From Rhodococcus sp. ARC_M6 (lineage in GTDB: Bacteria > Actinomycetota > Actinomycetes > Mycobacteriales > Mycobacteriaceae): a stretch of 64,000 bases of DNA. Below are positions 41,311 to 49,847 of the stretch, piece after piece. How positions within the stretch are numbered: the first letter of the stretch is position 1; each line of letters opens with the position of its first letter. The position numbers were made by a program, and so were the translations under genes. Location of the stretch: positions 37,459-101,458 of the forward strand of contig NZ_JALGQH010000023.1 in the NCBI RefSeq assembly GCF_022810305.1. Direction: 5' to 3'. The notes under the pieces were generated by a model. That model was not told where the DNA came from and did no database searches. It was given only the letters and a program-made list of their open reading frames with translations.

Positions 41311-42351
41311 CTCTCCCCGCTCCCAGCTGCCCGTAATGTGCTCGGCCAGTAGATCATCGAACACCAGACATGCTGCAGCGCCGAATAAAATATTCCTGCC
41401 CATGGCAGGATCCTGCTCAGCGAGCCCTCCCGCAAGGTCACGAACCGCGATCTGCTCGTGAACCGAGTCGGCTTCGACATGCTCGTCGTAGAACAAAGTG
41501 GCGCGAGCGTCTAAACCGAGCCTTCGCAGGCCGGCGCTGTAATTCTTGCTCGGAAGCGAGGAGGTGGTCTCCACCGCACACAGATGGCCGACCAAAGCCC
41601 CGAGATGGCGTCTGTGCAGGCCGAAGAACGAAAGCACGTTCAGTCCTGCCAGAGTAACTGCCGGAACGACTTCGAGGTAATGCGCATAGTGATCCGAGAG
41701 GCCGAGTTCGCGCATCGTCGTCGCAAAGAGCGTCGAGTGCATCCGTTCGAGGCGGCCTCCTCCGTACTCGTCTGCCTGCACCTCCACCAGAGCAGCCTTC
41801 GGCGCCCCGGCGAGGCGAGGTATGCCCAAGGTGTGAACGTCGGATTCCCTCAGTTGATTGAGCGAACGGTGGACAAGCACCTCTCGAAACTGGTCCCAAC
41901 TGGCTTCTGTTGCCATGAACTTGGACATACTCGGGCCAGTCGACGGGGCAGTCATCGCCCACAGTTCGGACACCACATCGCCATCCTTGACCTGCTGCGT
42001 GCCCACGACGTCACGCACCGCTGCTTCGAAGATCGTTTCCAGTGCGGCACGTCCTGCGAGAAGGTCGAGGTTCCATTCCCAATCGTCGGACACACCGTGA
42101 AGCCCCTGTAGATGCAGTTCGTACAGCAGTGTCAACGTCAACTGTGCGTCCTCGTCGAACAGGATCGATCGTCCATCGTGTTGCTCAGCCAACCCCCGGA
42201 CGGCGGCATTGAAGGCCGCAGGGTTAGCGTCGGAACCGGACAGCACCGCGATCAACCTCGCACTGACCGATCCTCGCGCAGCAGGGATCGGCATGCGCGT
42301 ACTGACGTTGGTTGTGTGTGATGGTGCTCGATCAATCTCTGTGGAGGACAT
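41251..42351 (-). CDS. Haem-oxygenase-like iron-containing redox enzyme
   Basis: 366-residue protein of the iron-containing redox enzyme (haem-oxygenase-like di-iron) family. Helical throughout; HLQGLHGVSDDWEWNLDLLA, SQ-free N-tail, EVQADEYGGGRLERMHSTLF, GHLCAVETTSSLPSKNYSAG, FYDEHVEADSVHEQIAVRDL contain the Glu/His residues likely to bind iron. Start ATG 42351 directly abuts the GTG of the divergent CDGSH gene. The extreme C-terminus overlaps a methyltransferase scar and may be altered. Reaction unknown; partner CDGSH protein could supply electrons (inference). Confidence 0.85.
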   Translation of the reverse strand: MSSTEIDRAPSHTTNVSTRMPIPAARGSVSARLIAVLSGSDANPAAFNAAVRGLAEQHDGRSILFDEDAQLTLTLLYELHLQGLHGVSDDWEWNLDLLAGRAALETIFEAAVRDVVGTQQVKDGDVVSELWAMTAPSTGPSMSKFMATEASWDQFREVLVHRSLNQLRESDVHTLGIPRLAGAPKAALVEVQADEYGGGRLERMHSTLFATTMRELGLSDHYAHYLEVVPAVTLAGLNVLSFFGLHRRHLGALVGHLCAVETTSSLPSKNYSAGLRRLGLDARATLFYDEHVEADSVHEQIAVRDLAGGLAEQDPAMGRNILFGAAACLVFDDLLAEHITGSWERGESSLLPARLGPFRSCSAPIE

Positions 42352-42573
42352 GTGAGCTCCGTTTCCAATCCTGGATGTGAGGATCGCGATGTCACGATCA
42401 CGGTATGCCCGGACGGTCCGCTGCTCGTACGCGGCCCGGCGACTCTGATCGACGCCGACGGCAACCCGATCAACCGCGAACGAGCCACTGTAGCGCTCTG
42501 CCGATGCGGCGGAACATCGATCCCGCCCTTCTGCGACGGTACGCACAAGAAGCGAAAATCTCGACGTCCCTGA
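42352..42573 (+). CDS. CDGSH iron-sulphur domain protein
   Basis: 73 residues from GTG 42352. VTITVCPDGPLLVRGPATLI, then the 2Fe-2S motif ALCRCGGTSIPPFCDGTHKK (C-x-C...C-D-G-x-H, three Cys and one His ligand) and a basic end. Redox-active or Fe-S transfer protein. Its start codon touches that of the divergent iron enzyme with no gap, and a GGAGG inside the other gene's first codons serves as its ribosome-binding site. The pair also exists as a scar at 13070-13253. Confidence 0.9.
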   Translation: MSSVSNPGCEDRDVTITVCPDGPLLVRGPATLIDADGNPINRERATVALCRCGGTSIPPFCDGTHKKRKSRRP

Positions 42574-42747
42574 GGGGCCAATTCCTTCCATGCGACGGGC
42601 AAGAGCCGGCGAACTGGCCGAGACTGTCAGGGACGCAAGCGATTCAGTCGTCTCCCACTGACTGGGTCATTTAATTCTCGATCCGCTGAAACACCCCTAC
42701 TGTGACTGGCACCACTCTGATGCCAGTATCGACAACAGGAGAACCGG

Positions 42748-44223
42748 ATGAGCGCACGCGTACCCGTCACAGCCATCGATATCGCTGAGATCGATTCCTT
42801 CGACCACGAAACCGATGTCCTCGTTTTGGGTTACGGCTGCGCCGGCGCTTCTGCCGCACTCGAAGCTGTGGAGTCGGGGGCCGACGTGATCCTCCTCGAA
42901 CGGCAGAGCGGCGGGGGTGGATCATCGGCGCTCTCCGGCGGCGAAATGTATCTCGGCGGCGGCACCCCCATCCAAGAGGCGTGCGGCTTCGACGACACCG
43001 CCGAAGAAATGGAGAAGTTCCTCCTCGCCGCCCTCGGACCAGACGCGGACCGGGAGAAAGTAGGTCTCTACAGTCGCGAGAGCGTCGCCCACTATCAGTG
43101 GCTGGTCGACCACGGTGTGCCGTTCAAACCGTCGCTGTGGGACTCCCCCACCTGGGTTCCGCCCACCGACGACGGCCTGATGTGGATGGGTGAGAACGCC
43201 TATCCCTTCTACGAGATCGCCAAGCCCGCGCCTCGCGGACACCGCGTGACCTCTGACGGGTTCGGCGGCAAGATCCTGATGGCTGTGCTCAGCGAGGCCG
43301 TCGAGAAAAGCGCCATCGCAGTCCACTCCGACACGACAGCGCTGCGGCTGATCACCGATAACGGCCGGGTGGTCGGCGTCCTCGCCCGACACTTCAACGA
43401 GACGGTCACGTATCGAGCCCGTCGCGGCGTCGTCATCACCACTGGCGGCTTCGCCGACAACAAGGAGATGCTGGCGCAGCACGCACCACAGTTGGTGGGC
43501 CTGAGTGTCAACAGCGACGGCGGCGACGACGGCCGCGGCATCGTGATGGCGCAAGCTGCGGGCGCGGCAGTCAAGCACATGTCGGCCGGCCAGGTCGGGA
43601 TCTCGTTGGTGCCCGGAATGATGGTGCGCGGCATGATCGTCAACAACGTGGGCCAACGATTCATCAACGAAGACGTTTATCCCGGCCTAGTCGGACAGGC
43701 AGCGCTCTTCAAGCACAACCTGAAGGTGTGGGTCATCCTCGACGAGCAGGCGTACGAGGAGGTACCAGTCGACGAACGATGGGGCGTGCAACCACATTTT
43801 GTCGCCGAAACCCTCGAGGAGCTCGAACGAGAGATCGGCATGCCGGAGGGTGCACTACAGAATACCGTCGGTGAGTACAACCGCTTCGCGGCCGACGGCG
43901 AGGACCCGTACTTCCACAAGTCCGAGCGTTGGCTGCGACCGTTGCGGTCGCCGTTTGCCGCGATCGACGTCCAACGTGGCATGTCCCCACCGGAGCTCGG
44001 CGACAACGGCACCGACGGCGGTGGCGCCGCGGTATTCACCATCGGCGGCTTGCACACCACCGTCGACGGCCACGTCCTTGACCTCGGCGGCGACGCGATC
44101 CCCGGCCTGTTCGCAGCGGGGCGCGCGACGTCGGGCCTGCACTCGTGGGGCTATGTCAGCGGGACCTCACTCGGCGACGGTACATTTTTCGGCCGCCGAG
44201 CGGGCATCGCCGCGAGCCGGTAG
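42748..44223 (+). CDS. FAD-dependent oxidoreductase, fumarate reductase/ketosteroid dehydrogenase type
   Basis: 491-residue flavoprotein. FAD motif VLVLGYGCAGASAALEAVES near residue 25, SGGEMYLGGGTPIQ, GVVITTGGFADNKEM, GGLHTTVDGHVLDLGGDAIP, and C-terminal GLFAAGRATSGLHSWGYVSG, GTSLGDGTFFGRRAG. This is the FAD_binding_2 family including 3-ketosteroid dehydrogenases and fumarate reductases. Tyr residues expected for KstD are not clearly placed, so substrate stays open. CAGGAG lies 8 bp before ATG 42748. Monocistronic. Confidence 0.9.
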   Translation: MSARVPVTAIDIAEIDSFDHETDVLVLGYGCAGASAALEAVESGADVILLERQSGGGGSSALSGGEMYLGGGTPIQEACGFDDTAEEMEKFLLAALGPDADREKVGLYSRESVAHYQWLVDHGVPFKPSLWDSPTWVPPTDDGLMWMGENAYPFYEIAKPAPRGHRVTSDGFGGKILMAVLSEAVEKSAIAVHSDTTALRLITDNGRVVGVLARHFNETVTYRARRGVVITTGGFADNKEMLAQHAPQLVGLSVNSDGGDDGRGIVMAQAAGAAVKHMSAGQVGISLVPGMMVRGMIVNNVGQRFINEDVYPGLVGQAALFKHNLKVWVILDEQAYEEVPVDERWGVQPHFVAETLEELEREIGMPEGALQNTVGEYNRFAADGEDPYFHKSERWLRPLRSPFAAIDVQRGMSPPELGDNGTDGGGAAVFTIGGLHTTVDGHVLDLGGDAIPGLFAAGRATSGLHSWGYVSGTSLGDGTFFGRRAGIAASR

Positions 44224-44444
44224 CCGCGGATCCCGGGCAAGGGGAATATCCCGTCGCACGTGCTCGTTGTACAGGCTGTCGGAGTCCGATCCATTGCCCC
44301 GGGTACCACCCCAGAAATGCCGCTTCGAGCGGCCACTTGCCGAGAGGCGCAAGGCGGATGCCGACCCTGACATAGCCGCTGGATTCCCTTCGGGGCCGGC
44401 GGCTTCGTCATGTGCGGATGGCGTCGGCAATGCCACAATGACGT

Positions 44445-45239
44445 GTGGACTTCGACAGCGCGGCCGACGATCTCTACGGGCTCGAACCCGCGGAGTTCGT
44501 TGCTGCCCGAAACTCCTTCGTGACGCGAGCCAAGGAAGCTGGCGACAAGGCACTGGCAAAGGAACTGGGCAGTCTGCGAAAACCCACAACGACGGGTTGG
44601 GCCCTCAACTTGCTTGCTCGGGCTGAGCCGGAGAATCTCGATCGGCTCCTCGATCTCGGGGCAGCGCTGCGCTCGGCGCAGCAAGCCCTACGCGGTGACG
44701 AACTGCGGTCGCTGACAATCCGCCGCGCCGCACTCCTGTCTGAGCTCACCGACAGCGCAGTAGCCGCGGCCAAGGACCGCGCTCACCAGTTGCCGGAGTC
44801 CGTGCTGCGCGAGATCGGCCAGACGTTGTCCGCGGCGCTCGCCGACCCCGATATCGGAGACGACCTGCGCCGCGGGCGGATGCTCGGTGCAGTGTCCTAC
44901 AGCGGCTTCGGACCGGCAACCCTCGCATCGGTGCCCGAGCCGCCAACTCCGACCGAAGACACCATCCGCGGAGCCGACGAACAGGCGCGCGGTGAGGCAC
45001 ATTCTCGCGTCACGGATGCAGAAACCACTGTGGGCCAGACGAATTCCGAGCTGAACGGGGCGATCGAACGAGCAGAAAAGGCGACGCGCAGAGTCGAAGA
45101 ACTCCGGGACGAACTCTCACGAGCCGAGACGGAGAGCCGGTTCGCCGACTCTGCTCGCCGCTCCGCCGAGCAAGCTGCCGAGCGTGCAACGGCGGAGTTG
45201 GCGCAGGCCCGACACCTCGCCGCCGAGTTCGACGCTTAA
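44445..45239 (+). CDS. Hypothetical actinobacterial coiled-coil protein
   Basis: 264 residues from GTG 44445. N-terminal conserved-looking DDLYGLEPAEFVAARNSFVT then LRKPTTTGWALNLLARAEPE, and a C-terminal heptad-rich region (about 180-260, rich in Ala, Glu, Arg) forming a coiled coil. Cytosolic. This kind of protein is widespread in actinobacteria without a known role. Confidence 0.78.
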   Translation: MDFDSAADDLYGLEPAEFVAARNSFVTRAKEAGDKALAKELGSLRKPTTTGWALNLLARAEPENLDRLLDLGAALRSAQQALRGDELRSLTIRRAALLSELTDSAVAAAKDRAHQLPESVLREIGQTLSAALADPDIGDDLRRGRMLGAVSYSGFGPATLASVPEPPTPTEDTIRGADEQARGEAHSRVTDAETTVGQTNSELNGAIERAEKATRRVEELRDELSRAETESRFADSARRSAEQAAERATAELAQARHLAAEFDA

Positions 45240-45266
45240 CTTGTCGCTGACGACGCCCGGGGCAGA

Positions 45267-45587
45267 TCAGGTTGCGGCGGTCTTCCGCGTCCGACTACGA
45301 CGCACGGCCTTGGCTGGAGGCGCCGATTTCTCGGGTGCCTCGGACTTCGAGTCGCTGGACGGATCGTCGCGCCAGCTGATCTCGATCTCGATCTCGCACT
45401 TGTCTCCGTCGACCTCAATCTCGAGCTCCCACTGGACCCGATCGGCGACAACGATTTCAATCGAGTCTCCACCGGAGCCCAATTCCACCTCGGAACCGCT
45501 CGCAAGTGCATGTCCCAGCGCAATAAGCCTCTCAGAGGCCTCTTTCCGGGAAAGTTCGGACTTCCGCTTGATCTCCAACTTTGGCAC
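45267..45587 (-). CDS. Amphi-Trp domain protein
   Basis: 106 residues. KLEIKRKSELSRKEASERLI then ALGHALASGSEVELGSGGDS and QWELEIEVDGDKCEIEIEIS W, the amphi-Trp pattern; the end is basic and Ala/Lys/Arg-rich like a histone tail. GTG 45587 (VPKLEIK) is chosen by family alignment; the frame is open further up to 45710. Function unknown. Confidence 0.8.
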   Translation of the reverse strand: MPKLEIKRKSELSRKEASERLIALGHALASGSEVELGSGGDSIEIVVADRVQWELEIEVDGDKCEIEIEISWRDDPSSDSKSEAPEKSAPPAKAVRRSRTRKTAAT

Positions 45588-45710
45588 GACGGACCCCTGA
45601 CCTCGAAGCAATGTCCATTCACCGTAGCGGCCCCAGCGCCGATAGCCGACCCGAACCGGAGAAAGTGACGAAATTGGGTCCGTGAGAATGGAGTTGAGCG
45701 CGTAGGCCAT

Positions 45711-46148
45711 TCATCCCGACCCTGCGCAGCCCGGGTCCGGGAAGTAAAGGCATGACGCAACAAAGGCAACGACTGCGATCGCTCCCACAGCACCGTACGT
45801 AGACGGACCCCAGCCGTCGAGGCCCACCCATACGAGAGCGGCGATGATCACCAGCGCGACTGCCATGCCTGTTGCACCACCGAATGCGAGTCTCCAACCC
45901 ATCAACCGGCGGCCCGTCGCGTTCTGCGGCATGAAGGCGAGTACGGCCCTTCCGGCGAAGATCGCAACTACGCCCAGTAACGCTCCCGCAGGAAGCGAGC
46001 ACAGGATGCCGAGGAAGATCCCCAGGAGCCGCGTCGTGAAACCAGGAGCCGCGAATTGCCGTGCGACGTAGATCCCGCACAAGGCGCCGCTGACCAGTGG
46101 CCACATCGTCGCCGTCCTACGCCACGTCCCGCCTCCCGGGCCTGTCAT
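45711..46148 (-). CDS. Membrane protein, hypothetical
   Basis: 145 residues with about four membrane helices (LVSGALCGIYVARQFAAPGF, LLGIFLGILCSLPAGALLGV, LAFGGATGMAVALVIIAALV, YGAVGAIAVVAFVASCLYFP). Start ATG 46148. No family recognised. Same strand as the amphi-Trp gene. Confidence 0.68.
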   Translation of the reverse strand: MTGPGGGTWRRTATMWPLVSGALCGIYVARQFAAPGFTTRLLGIFLGILCSLPAGALLGVVAIFAGRAVLAFMPQNATGRRLMGWRLAFGGATGMAVALVIIAALVWVGLDGWGPSTYGAVGAIAVVAFVASCLYFPDPGCAGSG

Positions 46149-46730
46149 CTTCCAACCCTACGACGGGTACTGACACCCTCGGCACTCTCGCAATGGAAGC
46201 TACGGACGCAGACACGGGCATCTCGTAAGCCGGCATCTGAGCATCCGTCCAGATTCTGCGAAGCTTTCAGAGCCAATTCTTTTGGCCTGCAAGGAAAACC
46301 AAGGCGGTCGGTCGACAAGAACCGGCCCACAACACACCCGAAACTCCCCCCACCGGAACCACCCGCAGCGGTCGTTCGAATGTCACAAATCGCTCGAAAT
46401 CAGCTCACATCAGGCCAACAAAGACCGTCACAAAAGTGATCTGCATCACATGTAGGTGCAATTCTGTAACGTTTTCCGCGCCCGATTAACGGCAATTGAC
46501 CTGCAAAAACACCAACTGATGCACATCCGTTGCACAAAACTGCGCAAACACGCCGACCCGTGACCAATCCGTAATCGTTCTCTATCGTTGTTCTCAGCCC
46601 GAGCAACCGGGCAGCACCGAATCGCCGGCGCCACATCCCACCCCGCGATATCGGACAACATCATTCCTAGTAGTGGGAATTGAGACGGTCACCGTCTTCC
46701 AACGGCGGGACCCGAAAGGATTCACCCCGA
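46149..46730. other. Long upstream region of the rpf gene
   Basis: No gene seen. It holds a CRP-type site (46435-46450), a small hairpin GCCCG-N6-CGGGC at about 46598, and AGACGG-TCA-CCGTCT at about 46682-46697 close to the start. The unusually long leader fits a tightly controlled rpf gene; I could not identify a known riboswitch class. Confidence 0.5.
46435..46450 (+). promoter_or_regulatory. CRP/GlxR-type cAMP receptor site
   Basis: AGTGA-N6-TCACA, one base from the consensus TGTGA-N6-TCACA, 281 bp upstream of rpf. CRP control of rpfA is known in M. tuberculosis and GlxR control of rpf genes in corynebacteria; transfer to this gene is inference. Confidence 0.65.
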
Positions 46731-47063
46731 ATGACCAAGAACACCGTTACCCGCACCATCGCAACCGTCGCCGCAGCCGGAGCACTCGCAGCAGGAGCCC
46801 TCGGACTCAGCGCCGGCACCGCATCTGCCGCCACCCACGACTGGTCCGGCGTCGCAGAATGCGAATCATCGGGCAACTGGGCTGCAAACACCGGCAACGG
46901 CTTCTACGGCGGACTGCAGTTCACCCAGAGCACCTGGAACGCCTTCGGCGGATCCGGCAGCGCCCACAACGCCAGCCAGGCCGAGCAGGAACGCGTCGCC
47001 GAAAACGTCCTCGCCGGCCAGGGCGTCGGAGCATGGCCCGTCTGCGGTCAGTACCTCCGCTGA
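46731..47063 (+). CDS. Resuscitation-promoting factor (secreted muralytic enzyme)
   Basis: 110-residue secreted Rpf: signal peptide 1-33 ([20 protein letters not shown] to TASAA), then a lone Rpf catalytic domain [20 protein letters not shown] with the catalytic Glu in [25 protein letters not shown], and Cys pairing GAWPVCGQY. It cleaves peptidoglycan and promotes exit from dormancy. ATG 46731. A strong terminator follows. No LysM or other cell-wall domain, so it resembles RpfC/D/E or the short rhodococcal Rpfs. Confidence 0.95.
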   Translation: MTKNTVTRTIATVAAAGALAAGALGLSAGTASAATHDWSGVAECESSGNWAANTGNGFYGGLQFTQSTWNAFGGSGSAHNASQAEQERVAENVLAGQGVGAWPVCGQYLR

Positions 47064-47087
47064 TCCCAGCCCTCACTACTTACGTCA

Positions 47088-47127
47088 CTGCCGGTGACCG
47101 TCGACTTCGACGGTCACCGGCAGTTTT
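47088..47127 (+). terminator. Rho-independent terminator of rpf
   Basis: CTGCCGGTGACCGTCGA, loop CTTC, GACGGTCACCGGCAG, then TTTT; starts 24 bp after the stop. Confidence 0.93.
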
Positions 47128-47206
47128 CGTCTCGGTCGACATCTCATTCCGAGAAGGCGCATCACCCGAGGGGAATGTCCTTGAACCACAACAGGTTCGG
47201 AAATTG

Positions 47207-47785
47207 TCAGCGAGAAGTCGTACCGGGGACCCGGTCGAGGTGGCGAGCAAAGAACCGAGCCGAGCTCTCGCGCTCGTACTCGGGCACCGGGTAATGCCGG
47301 CCCGAGTAAGCGTGCAATGTCTTCTCCTTCGACGCGAAGGCATCGAACAACGCGATCCCGGATGTACGGTCGAATTCCTGGTCATCCCACGGAATCCGAT
47401 ACTCAACCGGGACGGTGACCTTACGTGCCGCCTCGATCAGTGCGTCGTCCACGAAAACCCCACCGAAACTCACGGCAACGATTCGTGGTTCGACCGCTGA
47501 CAACATCAGCCCCGTCACGACACCCAACGACACACCGCCGTAACCGATCGACGCTTCGGCGCCGATCTCGGGCAATGCCTGGAGAGCATCCAAGGTCACT
47601 TGCCATTCCGGAACCGCGCGCTCCGCCAGCGACCTGCTGTAGTCGACGACGATCGGGATGATCGGCTCCCCTGCCGCCCGGGCCTGATGAATCTCCTCGG
47701 CCCACCGTTGATCCTGCACGTTTCGCGGCCGGTCACCATGACCAGGCGCGTCGATAGCGGCGACGGTGTACCCATAGGTGGCCAC
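47207..47785 (-). CDS. Alpha/beta hydrolase lacking its N-terminus
   Basis: 192 residues from GTG 47785. Nucleophile elbow GYGGVSLGVVTG (G-x-S-x-G), AIDAPGHGDRP, and catalytic His in HAYSGRHYPVPEYE. The usual first 50-60 residues with the oxyanion GHGG motif are absent and only four codons separate the start from an upstream in-frame stop. Probably a 5'-truncated, inactive gene; a short functional product is not excluded. Related to peptidase-S9/dienelactone hydrolases. Confidence 0.65.
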   Translation of the reverse strand: MATYGYTVAAIDAPGHGDRPRNVQDQRWAEEIHQARAAGEPIIPIVVDYSRSLAERAVPEWQVTLDALQALPEIGAEASIGYGGVSLGVVTGLMLSAVEPRIVAVSFGGVFVDDALIEAARKVTVPVEYRIPWDDQEFDRTSGIALFDAFASKEKTLHAYSGRHYPVPEYERESSARFFARHLDRVPGTTSR

Positions 47786-47861
47786 GCTGTGGAGAGGCTA
47801 CCGACACACCACAACGCCTATTACGTCCATTTTCTGGCGCCGTCCGGCTCGTCGGCCCAGC

Positions 47862-49172
47862 CTAGGGGAAGTTCACGATCGCCAGGTTAAGCGGCATTTC
47901 GCTTGTCCGCGACTCCGGCTTCGGCAACTTTCCCTGCAGAAACGTGCCACTCAGGTAGTCATCTGCATCAGCGATCTGCTGCGGCGCAACCTGCCCGTCG
48001 TAACCAAAGCTCTTCAGTTCATACGGCAAGGAATCCGCCTCGAGCAGGCTCGGTCCGTTCATCAGCTGAAAATGCAGATGTGAAGCATTGGCGTTGCCGG
48101 TGTTTCCGAGTCTTCCGAGCACCTGACCTTCGGTCACCTTGTCGCCGGGCTTGACCGTCACCGACCCGGAGATCATGTGGGCGTACATTGCGTACACGCC
48201 GTCACCGAGATCGAGCACAACGTGATTCCCATCGACATTCTCGACAGTCAATTTCGCCGCTAGCGCCGGATCGCTAGCAGGCAGAATGCCCGGAGCATTC
48301 GCCTCCATGCCGTCGAGGATCGAGACCACCGTGGCGTCGGCAACGGCAAGAATATCTGTCCCGTAGTCGACGTAGCTCTCATTGTCGGTCTTGTCACCGG
48401 CATAGAACTCGCCCTGATCGTTCGTGCGCTTCCAGTCGATCGCGAAGCGCTGACTGTTGTTCAGTTTGCCGTTGACCGACATCACCGAACTGCGATGCGG
48501 AAAACCCGGTTCGCAGCAGCCGTTGAGCGCAATCCAGTTGTCACCACGCACCGGCGGCGAGATCACCGGAACGGTCTGCGCGGAGAAGGCAACCGGCATT
48601 GCCAGGTAGTCGATCGGCCCGGGCGCACCGAATGCCGGTGAGGCAGCGCCGGTTCCGTAGAGGTGATGCAGCACAGCCTTCGGTGCCTGGTCGAGCGAGT
48701 CCAGAGTGAAGTCGATGAACAGGACCCGACTCTCCTGCGGCGGGATCGCAGCGCTGTCGACGTAGCCCGCGGGCAGGTCGCGCAGTCGATTGCAGTTGCC
48801 GAAGGCGCACGTCGGGTCAACCAGTGCCGAGCCGGAGAAACTGGCAATGATCTTTGTCGGATCTGTTCCGTCGACTACATCGATCTTGTCCAGGCTCGCC
48901 GGCACCTTGGTGGCATTGGTGAGTTGCAGATCGTAGGCAACGTGATATTTGCCGTCGGTTCCCCGGAACGGCAGGGGCGAATTCCCGATCGTGTTGAACG
49001 TGAGCGCGGTGAACGCATCCGGAACGCTCACACCGGCGACGGAACCGGCCGGCGGTGACGCGTCGGCTGTGAGCGCCGAATCAGAGTCGGAGTTCGACGA
49101 ACATCCGGCCGCGACGAGTGCGACTGCGGCAATGAATGAGACGAATAAGATCGGCACGCGGCGGATTGTCAC
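47862..49172 (-). CDS. Lipoprotein with M23 (LytM-like) peptidase domain
   Basis: 436 residues from GTG 49172. Lipoprotein signal with lipobox LVAAGC (about 20-25), a long middle domain of unknown fold with GCCEPGFPHRSSV, and a C-terminal M23 domain: DYGTDILAVADATVVSILDG, VVLDLGDGVYAMYAHMISGS, GNTGNANASHLHFQLMNGP with the HxH zinc motif. The H-x-x-x-D site (FAIDWKR region) looks altered compared with active enzymes. Likely acts on or binds peptidoglycan at the cell envelope. Confidence 0.9.
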   Translation of the reverse strand: MTIRRVPILFVSFIAAVALVAAGCSSNSDSDSALTADASPPAGSVAGVSVPDAFTALTFNTIGNSPLPFRGTDGKYHVAYDLQLTNATKVPASLDKIDVVDGTDPTKIIASFSGSALVDPTCAFGNCNRLRDLPAGYVDSAAIPPQESRVLFIDFTLDSLDQAPKAVLHHLYGTGAASPAFGAPGPIDYLAMPVAFSAQTVPVISPPVRGDNWIALNGCCEPGFPHRSSVMSVNGKLNNSQRFAIDWKRTNDQGEFYAGDKTDNESYVDYGTDILAVADATVVSILDGMEANAPGILPASDPALAAKLTVENVDGNHVVLDLGDGVYAMYAHMISGSVTVKPGDKVTEGQVLGRLGNTGNANASHLHFQLMNGPSLLEADSLPYELKSFGYDGQVAPQQIADADDYLSGTFLQGKLPKPESRTSEMPLNLAIVNFP

Positions 49173-49356
49173 GCTGGAACTCCGTTTCTTCAGTTCGAAA
49201 GAACGTACCAGGCAAAACGGACTCATCGGACTCGTTTGAGGTCACGACTTACCGGTGATCAAGACCCATTGGTGGCGACGACCAACTTGCACCGACCACA
49301 CCCCGCGTGCAGGATGGGCGCGACACCTAGTCACCAGAGCGCTGGAGGTATCCGTG

Positions 49357-49779
49357 ATGAAACTTGTTCGCCGACTTACCATCTGCACGTCCGTCGCCAT
49401 CGGTTCCGCTCTAGCGCCGGTGTCTGCCGCCTCCGCTGCAGACACCGTTCCGTTCCAGATCAACCCGGCACCGTTCGGAAACCCGAACGGCAGCTTCGAC
49501 GTACCGCCGATCCGCTGTACGGCCGTGGTCGGCGAGCAGCCTGGCGCGGTGACGATCACCGGCGGCAAGGAAGACCGATGGGGCTGCCTTCTCTCGTCCG
49601 AGGTGCTGTGGCTGAACCTCTCGACCGGGGCATCCGGCTCCGCTCGGCTCTCGGACGGGCTGAACGGAATTCCGGCCGCGGCGATCCTGCCGACCGGCGC
49701 CGGGCAGGTTGCAGTCACCGTCATACCGGCTGTTGGCGGAACGACCATCCCCGGCGTCGCAACCTTCTATGTTCCGTAG
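49357..49779 (+). CDS. Exported protein, unknown function
   Basis: 140 residues: signal peptide MKLVRRLTICTSVAIGSALA to SAASA, then a mature domain with two Cys (PIRCTAVVG and WGCLLSS), Gly/Pro-rich, beta-type. GGAGG lies 8 bp before ATG 49357. No family recognised; small secreted beta proteins like this are frequent in rhodococci. Upstream of a membrane protein gene. Confidence 0.75.
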   Translation: MKLVRRLTICTSVAIGSALAPVSAASAADTVPFQINPAPFGNPNGSFDVPPIRCTAVVGEQPGAVTITGGKEDRWGCLLSSEVLWLNLSTGASGSARLSDGLNGIPAAAILPTGAGQVAVTVIPAVGGTTIPGVATFYVP

Positions 49780-49847
49780 ATGACCCGACCCAAGCCATCT
49801 GACGTCATTTGCCGTCGGCACGCTCATCGTTGTGCGAAGGTTCGCGG

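Noticed and set aside
42922..43656. 244-codon minus-strand frame within the flavoprotein
   Set aside because: His/Asp/Val-rich antisense shadow of a recognised FAD-binding protein.
44151..44684. Minus-strand frame between flavoprotein and coiled-coil genes
   Set aside because: Overlaps both neighbours, no recognisable domain and no ribosome-binding site.
46560..46730. Possible c-di-AMP (ydaO-type) riboswitch before rpf
   Set aside because: Hairpins are present but I could not match the conserved core of that class by eye.
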